A stretch of DNA of 64,000 nt from Phyllostachys edulis (GCA_036346405.1 CM070562.1:73737482-73801481); one strand, 5' to 3'; numbered from the stretch's first letter, positions 31,245-43,243 are shown. Notes: generated from the sequence alone by a model not told the origin. Made by a program: numbers and translations.

Positions 31245-33560
31245 ATGGCAGGAGAGTGGAACGAGGAGAACTGGTTCGACTTGGCCGATTATGCAGATAT
31301 CGACATGGATGCCGGCTTCGATTACGAGCCAAGCGATACATCATCCAATGGTGATGTCGCCTTCAGAGAACTTTCTCCAGGAGACCTTACCATCGATGGA
31401 GTTGAGGAGGGATCCTTATCCCCCACAACTATACGTCCAGATGGGGAGCCAGCTTCCTCAGAGGACAAGGGTCAATCCGACCACAATGAGGGTTGTCCCA
31501 AGGCAAACTTAGGACACGGAGAGGGTTCGCCCTCCAAATGTCCAAGTCTGTCTAAGACAGTCCGACCTAGCGCGGCAATTCTTAGGAGTCATAATTCTGA
31601 ATCTTCATCAGCATCGGGTAATTCTCTCTCTCAGTTAGCCCAGCGAAGGATGCGATCGAACATGCTCTTCCTGCGAGTTTGACCATCCCAACGTAGGACT
31701 CGCTTACCGGCAAAGACGGTTATAACCCAGAATTCCCCTTCCTGGAGGGGTTTGCTCCAAGTCGCCAGATGGTGTCATTCGACGACTTCTCAAGCGATGA
31801 GGCCTCTAGCGCAAGTGGAGATCATCAACGGGAGGTCTTTGTCCTACCCTTAGGTAGCCATAACTCTCCCAGAGACAAGGTTGCAGATGCTCCCCGAAGA
31901 TCACACCCTAAGACCGCTCGTGGCAATGACAACGACACCTCCAACGACGACCAGAGTCAATACTCTGATGAGCGTGCGGGAAATTCTTGAGATCATCGCA
32001 GTCCATTAAGGCAAGCTCAAGGATCAGGTAAGAACGATTCTGAAACAAACCAACGGAAACGAGTCACGGCTCAGAGAAACTTGCCTGGGCGCGCTCAATA
32101 CCAGTCAGAAGAAGCTCAGGAACTTCAGCCTATCAACGACCTGCTCGAGAACCCATCTCGAGAACTTGCCCGAGCACCTGGCTACAACCTCTTCGCCGAA
32201 GAGATCGCACGAAGGCTGCGGAGTACGATGAGCAAGCTCGAACGACCCTGCTAGCATCATTCCAGAAGTCGTGGCAGTACGACTCCATCAGCTTCCAATC
32301 AATCGAATAAAATTCCGCATGGAGATCACCGCAAGGTGCATCGCTCCCCAATCCGGAAAAGAGTTCCTCAAATTCCTAACGATCATAAAACTCCTAGGAA
32401 AGGTGATCACTCATCACTCCGACCAAGAGGTCTGCAATAGTAGACAAGATACGAGGAGTACTACCCTCGTAGGATCGAGACTTACTATAAGTCAGATTCA
32501 CCCCTTACTGGGTATCGTCGAGTACAATCACCTGGCGACGTCAACTCCAATTTTCTACAAAGGAGGCATTACGATGTAATTACTGGATGCCGGGCATTCT
32601 CGCCTGACCTCTGAGCAGTTCACTGGCCGCCGCGGTTTCGACCAGGGAACATGGAGAAATTTGATGGGTCTCAAAATCCCAAAGTTCCTTCAAATCTACA
32701 CAACCGCTGTCCGAGCAGTAGGAGGAGAAGAGCGTGTCATGGCGAATTACCTTCCGACTGTGCTAGAAGGATCTACTCGATCATGGTTATTAAACCAACC
32801 AGTCGAGTCGAACTACTCATGGCAACACCTCTGTGATCTGCTGCTAGCTAATTTCCAGGGCACCTACCATCGCCCCGGAAAGGAGGATGACCTACACAGG
32901 ATGCGAAAAAACGACCATGAAACCCTACGCCAATTCATCAGGCATTTCAGTCAGGTTCGCAATTCTATTCCTGAGGTTTCTGACGCATCTATTATCAGAT
33001 CCTTCAAGCAGGGAGTCCATAGCAGAAGGATCACGGAGGACATCGCTTTAAACCCTCTCGCCATCAGAGTGAACTCTTGAGATGGTGATCGATGCGCTCG
33101 CTTCTGAAGCGCTTGAGTGGACCAAAATCATCGATCGAGATGACCAGCTCCCTTAGGAGAATGGCGAAGGTAGCAAAAAGAAGGATAAGAAGGCTAAGAA
33201 ATCCAAGAACAAGGCAAAGGGACAAAAACATCTAGCCAATGTTTCTAAGGAGATCCTGGCCGTAAGTTATAAGGAGCCACGAACTGCCAAGCAATATCCC
33301 GATCGAGGCAAAGGTAAGCGCCCCGAATGGAATAACGATAAGCCTAGGTGGTGCCCTTTCCACAAAAAGGAAGGACATGACCTTCGCAATTACCGAGATT
33401 TCCAACGAAAACTCGAAGACTACTACAACGGTAAAGGGCCACTTCCTACCCTCGAAGAAGTAGGGCAAGCCAGTGGTTGTACACAATCGGATGACAATGA
33501 AGACATGCCATTTCAAGACCCCAAGCACACCATTGAGCACATCTTTGGGGGATCATCGGC
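31245..33560 (+). pseudogene. Tat-type gag, broken
   Basis: The likely start codon at 31245 opens an acidic N-terminal region (MAGEWNEENWFDLADYADID) running to a stop at 31682. A capsid-like retrotransposon gag domain lies at about 32640-33080 (WLLNQP, FQGTYHRPGKEDDL, LRQFIRHFSQVRNSIP). A Lys-rich segment (33170-33240) precedes the WCPFHKKEGHDLRNYR cysteine/histidine motif (about 33350) that ends Tat gag proteins. Gag forms the virus-like particle. At least three frame changes and stops at 31682, 31990 and 33080 make it non-functional. Confidence 0.75.
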
Positions 33561-33599
33561 GTACGAGTCAAGATGACAGCTTAAAGCAGTCGAACGCGA

Positions 33600-36500
33600 G
33601 GTAAACACTATTGACTCTCCTCTTGTCAATAAAGTACCGAAGTGGTCGGAAGTCACCATCTCTTTCGAGAAGGATGACCGCCCGATCCCTTCAACCCGAC
33701 CAGGTCGCTTTTCGATCATGGTCGAACCCACCATCACAATTAACTGTGATAAGAAGATGGCGCACTCGTGTGATTGTCGATCCCTCAAGATGGTTGGTCA
33801 GATACCAGCTCGAGAAGAAAAAGGGCAGCCTTCGACCAAGAGCTCGAAGCCTAAAGCTGCGCCCAATCCGAATGACCAAGTCAAAGAGGTTCCCCTGGAT
33901 CAGGAGGAACCTTCGAAGACTGTTCGCATTAGGGATACTTCCGACCCCAAGTAGGAAGACGCCCTCATCACTTTCCTCCAAGCAAACACAGATGTCTTCG
34001 CGTGGCAAGCATCCGACATGCCCGGAGTCCCCAGGGAAGTGATCGAGCACAGGCTAGCTTTACGGCCTGACAAAGTACCCATAAAACAAAAATTACGGAG
34101 ATTTGCCCCTGATTGACAAGATGCTATAAGGTCAGAATTGGACAAGCTACTTAAAGCAGACTTTATAAGAGAAGTCAACCACCCAGAGTGGTTGGCCAAC
34201 CCTATAATGGTTAGGAAGTCTAACGGCAAGTGGCGAATGTGTGTAGACTTCACTGATCTTAATAAAGCTTGTCCAAAAGATGATTTCCCTTTACCTCATA
34301 TCGATTAGTTGTTTGACTCTACTGCTGGTTGTGAAACATTATATTTTTTAGATGCATATTCTGGTTACCACCAGATAAATATGTGTCTAGAAGATGAAGA
34401 GAAGACCGCATTTATTACTCCATTTGGTATATTTTGCTATGTCAAGATGCCATTTGGTCTAAAAAATACTGGCGCTTCTTTTCAACGTTTGATGCAATCG
34501 ACTTTTTCATCTCAGCTAGGCCAAAATTTGGAAGCCTATGTTGACGATCTAGTCGTAAAAAGCATCAAACGGTTTGATCATATTTCATACTTGCAGGAGA
34601 CGTTCGACAACCTCAGAAAACACCGCTTGGAACTCAATCCTGAGAAGTTTGTGTTTGAAGTCTCTTCAGGAAAATTGCTTGGATTCCTGGTCTCCGTACG
34701 AGGGATCGAAGAAAATCCCGGAAAGATAAAAGCCATTGTTCAAATGCGCTCTCCAACCACAAAGAAAGAAGTCCAAAAGCTCACAGGGTGTATGGTGGCT
34801 TTAAGTCGTTTCATAGCACGCCTGGGGGAAAAAGGACTACCTTTCTTCAAACTTCTAAGGAAGCATGAGGGTTTCGAGTGGTCGAAAGAGGCAAACGCTG
34901 CCTTCAAGGATGTCAAGAGATATCTTACGAGTGCTCCTATTCTGGTTTCCACGAAACCAGAAGAGACGCTCTTAATTTATCTAGCTGTCACGCCACAAGC
35001 AGTGAGCGCAGTACTAGTCGTAGAATGTGAAAAAGTTCAACGACCAGTGTACTACGTAAGTGAAGTTTTGCACAGACCTAAGGAGCGCTACCCTCAGGTC
35101 CAAAAGCTTCTCTATGCCCTCCTCATGTCTTCGAGGAAACTGTGGTATTATTTTTAGGTGCACAAGATAATTGTGCCGTTGAGTTTCCCTTAGGAGTAAT
35201 CCTCCAAAATAGGGAAGCAGCGGGACGCATGTCTAAATGGTCAGTAGAACATGGGGAGTTCGACCTCCATTTCATATCCCGAACGGCCATTAAATCCCAG
35301 ATCTTGGCAGACTTTATCGCCGAATGGACAAATCCTAAACCTGTTCAGGATCCTCAGTATGATACCCACGACAAGTGGATGATGTACTTTCACGGGTCAC
35401 TTACTTTAAGTGGCTCGGGGGCTGTGGTTGTCCTAGAATCTCCTAACGGAGAGACCATAAAGTATGCCATACAGTTAAACTTTCAGGCCACTAACAACGT
35501 GGTAGAATACGAAGGTTTACTAGCTGGCATACGAGCTGCGAAAGCGCTCACGATTCGACGACTACTCGTGAGAGGAGACTCTCAACTAGTCGTGAATTAG
35601 GTCGGAAAAGAGTACCAGTACTCTAATCCGACCATGTCTCGGTACTTATCGGAGGTTTGAAAGCTTGAAAAGCATTTTTCGGTTTCGAGGTACAATTTAT
35701 CCCTCGAAAGGATAATTTCCTCGTAGATCAGCTTGCTCGGATAGCTTCTTCCCGATCACAAGTACCAAAAGGAGTTTTCTTGGAGCAACTCCAAAAGTCG
35801 TCTCTAGTGGACACACCAGAGACATCTCCTATTGAGGCAGCGTCTCTAGATTACAAGGATACTTAGATGGATCCCATCTACAAGTATCTTTAGGCGGTTT
35901 TTTATGCAGATGGCGATCTCAAAGCAGATCGTTTATCCCGAAAGGCCAAAATGTATACTTTGGTCGAAGGAGTCCTCTATAAACGAGGTACTCAAGGGGT
36001 ACTCATGTGATGCATACCACAGAGAGAAGGACTAAACCTCCTTCACGACATACACAAGGGCATCTGTGGAACTCATGCTTCCTATAGAACGTTGGTCGAA
36101 AAAGCCTTTCGACAAGGATTTTACTGGCCAACAGCCCTCTACGATGCTAAAGAGTTGGTTAAGAAATGTGTACAATGCCAATTTCATAGCAGACAAATAC
36201 ACCAACCAGCCCAGATATTATAAATAATCCCTTTATCTTGGCCTTTTGTGACCTGGGGTCTCGATATCCTAGGACCATTCCCAAGGGCTCCAGTAGGCTT
36301 TGAGTTCCTTTTTGTGGCTATTGATACGTTCACAAAATGGATCGAAGCCAAACCTGTGACTGGGATCACAACAGAAGCTGCAAAACGGTTCATGATGAGA
36401 AGCATGATCACTCGGTTTGGTGTCCCAAGTGGAATAATCACAGATAATGGTAAACAATTTTTGAGCAAAAAATTTCAAGAATTTTGCGACGAGTTGGGTA

Positions 36501-36831
36501 CCAAGCTCTGTTACGCCTCTGTCGCCCATCCCCAAAGCAATGGGGCAGTCGAATGAGCGAATGGCCAAATAATGCAGGGAATTAAACTCGAGTCTTTTAC
36601 CAGCTTGTCAAGCGCTCGGGGGCTTGGATACAAGAATTACCCTCAGTATTATGGGCAGTTCGCACGACCGCTAGTCGGGCCACAGGTGAAACAACTTTTT
36701 TCCTAGTTTTTGGTGCCGAAGCCATGCTTCTGCCAGAACTAAAGATCAGGTCTGCAAGGGTCGAGAGTTTCAATGACTCAGCCCAAGAACAACTTCGAGC
36801 GGATGACATTATCCTGCTCAAAGAAATCTCG
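33600..36831 (+). pseudogene. Tat-type pol: reverse transcriptase, two RNase H domains, integrase; protease core not seen
   Basis: Reverse transcriptase spans about 34030-34700 (SNGKWRMCVDFTDLNKACPKD, catalytic YVDDL at about 34540), RNase H about 34850-35330, and the extra archaeal-type RNase H about 35370-35610. The latter's first catalytic Asp is replaced (YFHGS where FDGS is expected); Glu (NNVVEYEGLL) and Asp (GDSQLV) remain. Integrase has a complete HHCC zinc domain (36045-36180) and catalytic Asp, Asp, Glu (WGLDILGPF, TDNGKQF, HPQSNGAVE). The protease motif (D-S/G-G) expected near 33720-33760 is absent: sequence jumps from the pre-protease stretch to the spacer before reverse transcriptase, suggesting an internal deletion. 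Frame changes occur near 35190, 35700-35850 and 36590. The many stops are almost all explainable by C-to-T. Confidence 0.85.
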
Positions 36832-36832
36832 T

Positions 36833-37877
36833 GAACAACCAAAGTTTTATCTTTGACTTCAATTTGGAGCCTTCTCATTTTGTCTTCTTTTTCTGAAAAG
36901 AAGCAAGAGTTAAAAAGGTAAAGATCAATGACATAAGCAGTCTTAAGTTCGGCACTTACTGTTTATCACTTCCTGCAAGTTTTGAGCTGCAAAGTTGATC
37001 TCCTAGAGTTTCTTCAAGAGATCTTCTTTTTCTTCCCTCAGCTTTTTTGTCTCGGCTTTTTCATGATCGAGCGAGTCTGCCAAGGTCTTTTCATCACTTT
37101 TTAACCTATAAAGGTTAAGAATGAGCATGAGCACCAACCAGGTGGTCGTAAGTTCTTCTACGACAAACTACTGGTCGTAAATTTTTCTACGACCAGCACC
37201 TAGTCGTGAGTTTTTCCGCGACAAACTCCATAAGCACTGTATAAGTAGTCAAACCAAAAGCAACTATGAGTAATAGTGACTTACCACCTCTCTGCCTGTT
37301 TGTAGAGTTTCGCTTTTTCCTGTCGCAACTGGACAAGTTGCCTGTTGTATTCAACAATAGTGATAATTTGCTCCAATGCTCTCTACAGAAAAGAGAAACA
37401 GTTAGAAGCAAGAAACAACATGAGTGCAAACACTGATCGACAGGTACTTACATCCATTGCCTTCCGCGCAAACGAAGACACTACCCATGAGGGGTTCCTA
37501 AGCTCATCAATCTCTCGGACTCGGTCCCACCACACCTTTTCGAGACACGCGTCATCGAAAATATCCTTGTCACCGGGAAAGTCTTTGGGGTGAGGAACAT
37601 GAGTACAAGTTATGAGTGTAGAAGATCCCACAATGGGGGATGGCCCGAAGAACTCAGAGGAGAAGTTGGCATATTCTTCATCCTCTGATTCGGTAATGCC
37701 AGTTCCGCCCTGAGGACTTGGAAGAACGTCCGAGGCAATCTCCTTCCCGGCACAACGCTCTGATGCCTCCGCAGCATCAGACATCACCTTTGCCTCGGTT
37801 TCTATGACCACTCCTGTGGGCATAGCCGCTCTTGACACTACGACTGCTCCAGCAGTCATGGCCATTGCAACGGCATC
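36833..37877 (-). pseudogene. Antisense, intron-containing coiled-coil gene of the Tat-type element
   Basis: On the strand opposite pol four exons join in phase: 37877-37452, 37382-37285, 37105-36960 and from 36892 on. Donors are GTAAGT (37451) or GTAAG types and acceptors are CTGTAG, TTATAG and TTTCAG. Exon 1 begins with a Ser/Ala/Val-rich segment and has an acidic middle (ESEDEEYANFSSEFF); exons 2-4 encode a Glu/Lys/Leu-rich coiled coil (IVEYNRQLVQLRQEKAK; KKLREEKEDLLKKL). Antisense ORFs between pol and the 3' LTR are known in some Tat elements (for example Grande) and rice homologues are annotated as putative gypsy-type transposase; membership here is inference. The 5' end is cut by the CACTA at 37878, and one stop in exon 3 (TAG for a likely CAG) breaks the frame. 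Function is unknown. Confidence 0.7.
37137..37220 (+). repeat. Copies of the Tat LTR tandem unit inside an intron of the antisense gene
   Basis: Three units of GGTCGTAAGTTCTTCTACGAC type match the array in the 5' LTR at 30505-30690 and fall within the antisense gene intron 37106-37284. Confidence 0.7.
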
Positions 37878-37967
37878 CACTACTACAAAACAGGCTATAG
37901 TAGACGCCCCATCACTGATGGTTCCTTTGGAACCGCTCATCTTTGGTCTGTCGAGACCTACGTTTGG

Positions 37968-38260
37968 CGCTGCTAGCCTATCACGAGCGGTTCTTATTTA
38001 GAACCGCTCGATAATCATCTATCACGAGCGGTTCATTAATAGAATCGTCAGGAATTATCCTGACGGTTCTATTCACAAATCGCCCTGTGATAATCCGACC
38101 AATCACTGAGCGGTTCTCATTCCAAACCGTCGTGTACTATCACGAAGGTTCTCAATAAGAACCGTCTATGATAGTACACAAACGGTTTTGAATGAGAACC
38201 GTCTGTGATAATTAGTTATCGCAGACGGTTCTAATTAAGAACCGTCTGTGATATCCTGCC
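37968..38260. repeat. CACTA 5' subterminal array
   Basis: Alternating TATCACGAGCGGTTC and GAACCGTCTGTGATA units, about ten in 290 bases, in both orientations. These are the likely binding sites of the element's DNA-binding protein. Confidence 0.85.
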
Positions 38261-38263
38261 ATC

Positions 38264-38949
38264 ATATAAATTGCACCCGACACATCCCTGCTCGCAAAGA
38301 TCGCCTCTGCCGACTCTCGCTCTAGAGGCCTGTGTCCATTGCCGCACTACCGCTGCCTCTGTCACTACCTCTACCGCTCTGGAGCAACCCTGCCGCTGGC
38401 TCCACTTAGATCTGCTCTCCTCTCCCATGCACCACTTCCCTACCCTAGCTCCTCCAACCTGCTCCTTCTTGTTCTAACTGGGAGCTGCTTGTTTGTCCGG
38501 CTCAGGTGAAAATTCAAAAAGATAGTGAGGTGCGGTTGAAGATTATTGGCACAAAAAATTCCAACTTGGATTTGCTCAGTATTTGTTTAGAATTTTTAGG
38601 CATAGTGTTGTAAATACTAAATAACTGCCATATGTTATTGCCATTATACTTGGTGATGAAATTTGATATGCAGTACCACTAGGTGATTGCATATGATTAT
38701 TTTCTTTATAATGTCCATGAAAAGGCATATGTGGTTTTGTAGGCAAATAACAACCTTGGTGTAGGTCAAATTAATTAGTCCAAAGTAATATCAGCATATC
38801 ACTGTAAATTCAGGTAGATGGGATGCAAATAGGGTCGTTCTTTTGTCATGTGAAACGTCCTATCTTCTACCATATATTGTTTAAATTCATGTTTGCTATA
38901 AATTAATCGCTAATCAATTTGACACTAATTTGTTACATGCGTAGTGTAG
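38264..38949 (+). promoter_or_regulatory. tnp2 promoter, 5' leader and leader intron
   Basis: CATATAAATTG just after the subterminal array can act as TATA box. A CT-rich leader follows to a donor GCTCAGGTGAAA (38505), then an AT-rich presumed intron to an acceptor GCGTAG ahead of the ATG at 38950. No other gene is seen in this stretch. Confidence 0.5.
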
Positions 38950-41900
38950 ATGGATCGAAACTGGATGTACGGTGTGAACCATGTGAGTCAAGAGTACATT
39001 AATGGCGTGGTTGCTTTTAGAAGAGTCGCTGAGCAAGATATGTTGAAGAATGGGATAAATTTTATGTACTGTCCATGCATTGATTGCGGTAATATGAAGA
39101 TGTTTAACAACGCCCTTGCAGATCGGCCTTTGATTCAAGGGTTTCAAAAAGGGTTCACATGTTGGACCGATCCACGGTGAAGAGCAGATTATACGAAGTT
39201 AATAATGACGACATCGCCGAGGAAGTCAATGATTTGCGGATGTGGATCAGGCTTTTGATGAGGATAGGTGGCACGATGACAATCTGGATCGGATGCTTTC
39301 TGCGATGCGTAAGAGAACTACAGTGAGAGAGAGTTTTGTAAATTCGAGGGCTTAAGGGAGGACTCGGTGAGACCTTTGTTCCCTAGCTGCAAGCCGGAAT
39401 ACACAAGGTTGTCAACCGTGCTTGAACTGCTGAAATTGAAGGCAAGCAATGGTTGGTCCGATAAGAGTTTCACGGCGTTGTTAGGTCTCCTAGCGGACAT
39501 CCTTCTAGAGGGAAACGTGTTGCCCAGCACCACCTATCAAGCAAAGAAGGTTATTTGTCCATTGGGAATGGAAGTAGAAAGAATACATGCATGTCCGAAT
39601 GATTATATCCTCTACCGTAAAGAGTATGCAGACATGCATGTATGTCCCATGTGCAAAGCATCCCGATACAAGCGTCAGAATACTGCCAAGGTGAAGCAAG
39701 GACCTCCTGCTAAGATGTTGTGGTATCTGCCTGTGATCCCACATATGAAGCGTTTATTTGCGAACTCAAAGGAGGCAAGATTACTACGTTGGCACTCAGA
39801 GGAGCGTAAGAGAGATGGAAAGCTAAGATACCCTGCTGATTCTGCCTAGTGGAGAAACTTCGATCGGAGCTTCGAAGAGTTCGGTGCGGAACTGAGGAAC
39901 ATAAGGTTAGGGTTGAGTATGGATGGAATGAATCCTTTCGGTAACATGAGCAGCGTGACATAGCACCTTTTGGCCGTGAATCTATGTATGTACAACCTTC
40001 CTCTTTGGTACGTGTATGAAGCGTATACATTTTGATGTCACTACTTATCCAAGGGCCAAAGCAACACAGGAATGATATTGATGTGTACCTAGCACCATTC
40101 TTTGGAAGATCTTGTAACACTATGGAGCGAAGGGGCAGGTATGGGATGCGTACAAACGAGAGAACTTCACTTTACGCGCCATGTTGTTCTGCACCATCAA
40201 TGATTTTCCTGCCCTTAGTAACTTTTTCAGCCAAGACAACAGAGCCAAAGCCTATCCGCACTGCTTAGATGCTACGGAGAGTGTATGGCTGAACAACTCG
40301 TGCAAAACTGTGTATATGTGTCACCGTAAGTTCCTTCCCAGGAGTCACCCATACCGCAAGATGAAAGAACAATTCAACGGAAATAAGGAGAACGATTCAG
40401 CTCCAAGGGCTTTTAGAGGGAAAGAGGTCTATGATATGCTTAAGGATATCGATGTTGTGCTTGGGAAGGGACGTAAATTAAGAACTTGTGAGAAGAACAT
40501 CTGGAAGAAGCGGTCAATTTTTTGGGACTTGCCTTATTGGGAGCACTTAGAAGTTCACCACTGCATCGACGTCATGCACGTAGAGAAGAATGTATGTGAT
40601 AGCTTGATTGGTCTCTTGCTGAACATTAGTGGCAAACAAAGGATGGTGTTAACGCATGGCGTGACTTGGTTGATATGAATATAAGGACCAAGTTAGCACC
40701 GAAAGAGACCGATACAAGACGAACGTATTCTTCCCCACTTGCTACACTCTGTCCAAGGCGAGAGAAATGAATCGTGCGAGCTTGCATGGTGTGAAAGTCC
40801 CGTCTGGTTACTCCGCTAACATTAAGAAACTTGTTTCTATCCAAGATTTGAAATTAATTGGTATGAAGTTTTATGATTGTCATGTGCTGATGACACAAAT
40901 GCTTCCTGTTGCAATTAGAAGTATCTTGCCGAACAAGGTCCGAGTGGCAATCTTGAGGCTGTGTTATTTTTTCAACTCAATTGCTCAGAAGATCATTGAT
41001 CCCCAAGGACTAGATGCTCTGCAGGCTGAGGTGGTGACCACTCTATGTCATCTTGAGATGTATTTCCCTCTGTCATTTTTCGATATCATGGTCCATCTCA
41101 TTGTTCACCTTGTGAGAGAAATAAAGATATGCGGCCCTGTGTTCTTACGTCATATGTACCCGTTCGAGAGGTACATGGGAATTCTCAAGTCCTACGTACG
41201 GAATCGATCTCGATCGGAGGGCAGCATCATCGAAGGTTATGCAACCGAAGAGGTCATTGAGTTCTGCGTCGACTACATGGCTCAGGTGGAACCGATAGGT
41301 GTGCCTCTATCTCGCCATGAGGGGAGACTGGATGGTATCGGGACCATCGGAAGGAAATGAATAACTCCCGATCTGGATACATACGCTCAAGCCCATTTCA
41401 TGGTCTTGCAACACATGACCCAAGTGTCCCGTATATCGACGAGCACAAAGACATGGTGCGCCAATGAATCCGACCGGTCGAGGTTTGGATCACGAGAGAG
41501 CACAACCGTTGGTTCAACGAATGGTTAAAGGTGCGAATCACTCGGGAGGTCATCAAGTGATGATCTGTTGCTATGGTTGTACGAGGGCCACAATTTACAA
41601 TTGTCACATGGCAAGGATACGACATCAATGGGTACACATTTTATCTGGCTGCACTCGGGATAGGAAGAGCCTGATCCCGAATAGCGGTGTCGCATAGATG
41701 CATTCAATGCCGATGGGATGAGGAGCTCCTACTATGGGCAAATAGGCGAGATATGGGAGCTCAACTCGTGCTTTTCAAGATCCCCTATTTGGTGCCGTTG
41801 GGTCCATCTCGCAAGTGGAGGTCGACAAAGTGCGGTGTCACTACCGTGGACCTCGAGCGTGTCGGATATAAAGACGAACCATTCGTACTAGCTAACCAAG

Positions 41901-42125
41901 TTGTTCAAGTCTTCTATGTAACCGACCGACCCGAAATAAGAAGCGCCACGTAGTTCTTCATGGAAAAAGGAGGATTGTCGGAGTTGAGAATGTAGTGGAC
42001 GAGGAAGAATACAATCAATTTGACGAGTTGCCTCCTTTCGGAAATGGCATTAGGCTCGAGGAAGAACCCAGTGAGGAAGCTAGCTATATGCGCGTCGATC
42101 ATCATGAAGGCCTATATCTTAATTA
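38950..42125 (+). pseudogene. tnp2: CACTA transposase tnp2, broken
   Basis: In order: transposase-associated domain (38950-39180, with MDRNWMYG and CPCIDCGN), linker (39367-39849, YLPVIPHMKRLFA), the catalytic transposase_21-type region (39870-40680, LSMDGMNPFGNMSS and HHCIDVMHVEKNVCDSLIG), a DUF4218-like region (40767-41360, MYPFERYMGILKSYVRNRSRSEGSI) and a DUF4216-like C-terminal region (about 41690-42120, IWELN, VYLV-type blocks, ending near EEPSEEAS). TNP2 cuts the TIRs. Stops or frame changes at about 39180, 39847, 39960, 40680 and 41360 inactivate it. The order and spacing match intact grass tnp2 genes, so it decayed in place. Confidence 0.88.
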
Positions 42126-42234
42126 AGAATTTACTCCAATGTAATTAATTTATTCCATAACATCATGTGTTATGGACTTGTAATCTCTCATATATTTTGA
42201 TGTCAGCGTGAAATTGTCATGTGTTGATGTGTTA

Positions 42235-42512
42235 TGGACTTGTCATATTTGATATTGATGTCAATGTGGGCGTACATTGTAATGTGGAGTATCAAAATTG
42301 TCATCATACTTGATTTGAGTTGAGTTGAATTAGATATGAAATTTTGAAGTCAAATGTGTTATGAACTTGTTATAGACTTGTCATATTTGATATTAATGTC
42401 AATGTGTGGGCGTACATTGTAATGTGGAGTATCAAAATTGGTTTCACTTGATTTGGAGTTGAGTTGAATTAGATATAAAATTTTGAAGTCAAATGTGTTA
42501 TGAACTTGTCAT
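42235..42512 (+). repeat. Two tandem units of about 138 bp
   Basis: Units start near 42243 and 42381 with TCATATTTGATATTRATGTCAATGTG and share a GTACATTGTAATGTGGAGTATCAAAATTG block. The surrounding 42126-42660 is AT-rich trailer sequence of tnp2 with partial further copies and no gene. Confidence 0.75.
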
Positions 42513-42664
42513 CATACTTGTCACGAGTGTTAGAATTCATATGGACTTGTCATAATTGTCATCATACTTGTCTCAAAGAAGTTCACTATGTTTTCTCGGG
42601 ATATTTATGTCTCACGGTGTTCATATGTTTTGTCGGGATATCATAAATTGGCCTCGGGTTGTAG

Positions 42665-42795
42665 GCTATCACGCAGCGGTTTTATTATACAACCGTCATG
42701 CAGGAAATAATATCACTGAGCGGTTGAAATGAGAACCGCTCAGGATATATTATCACGAGCAGTTCTCATTTGAACCGTCTGTGATATACTTTTTA
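42665..42795. repeat. Internal subterminal-type array next to the second CACTA gene
   Basis: Four to five units of TATCACGCAGCGGTT / GAACCGCTCAGGATA and AACCGTCTGTGATATAC lie 4.8 kb inside the left end, immediately before TACTTTTTAAAGGCGG and a GC-rich leader (42800-43243). The position fits a promoter for the downstream gene. Confidence 0.75.
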
Positions 42796-43242
42796 AAGGC
42801 GGAAACGCTAGGGTTTTCCTCTCACTTCTCACTTCCTCTCCCGCCCTTCGCTCTCGCGCTCGTTCGCCTCCTCTAGGGTTTAGGGCTCGCCTTCCGCCGA
42901 CCACGACCTCGGCGCCGCCGCCCGACATTGGTGCCCCGACCTCTGCCCGCCCCCCGACCTCGGCGCCCCTTCACCTCCCAGTCAGTAAGCCCGACGTCAC
43001 CGCCTTCGACCTCGGTGCCGCCGCCCCAACATTGGCGCCTCCGACCTCGGCCTTGCCCGTCCTCCTCCCGTGTCGACCTCCTCCCTGCTGCAGCCTTCTC
43101 CCGCGCCCTCCTCCTCCCGTGTCGACCTCCTCCCCAGCTCCCTCCTCCCGCGATCGGCTCCTCCCTCCCTGACCGGCCTCCCCAGTTCTTGTCGGCATCC
43201 TCTCTGTGAGTATTGCTCCTCTGTGGCGATTCGGTTGATCTT

Positions 43243-43243
<1 letters not shown>
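42796..43243 (+). other. GC-rich leader of the second CACTA gene
   Basis: Cytosine-rich sequence with repeated CTCCTCCCGTGTCGACCTCC units (43060-43135) and a possible splice donor CTGTGAGTATT at 43205. A shorter homologous stretch sits at 47580-47810 in the other CACTA fragment. Long ORFs on both strands here are composition artefacts. Confidence 0.5.

Larger units (their letters stand above)
30385..37877 (+). mobile_element. Tat-lineage Ty3/gypsy element, 3' end missing
   Basis: It has a 5' LTR (30385-31177), a non-Met primer site, gag, pol with a second RNase H domain after the first, and an antisense spliced gene after integrase. A second RNase H is the hallmark of Tat/Ogre-type gypsy elements. 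It interrupts the Reina-like element at 30384 and is itself cut at 37877 by a CACTA terminal repeat; its 3' LTR is not in the window. Confidence 0.85.
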
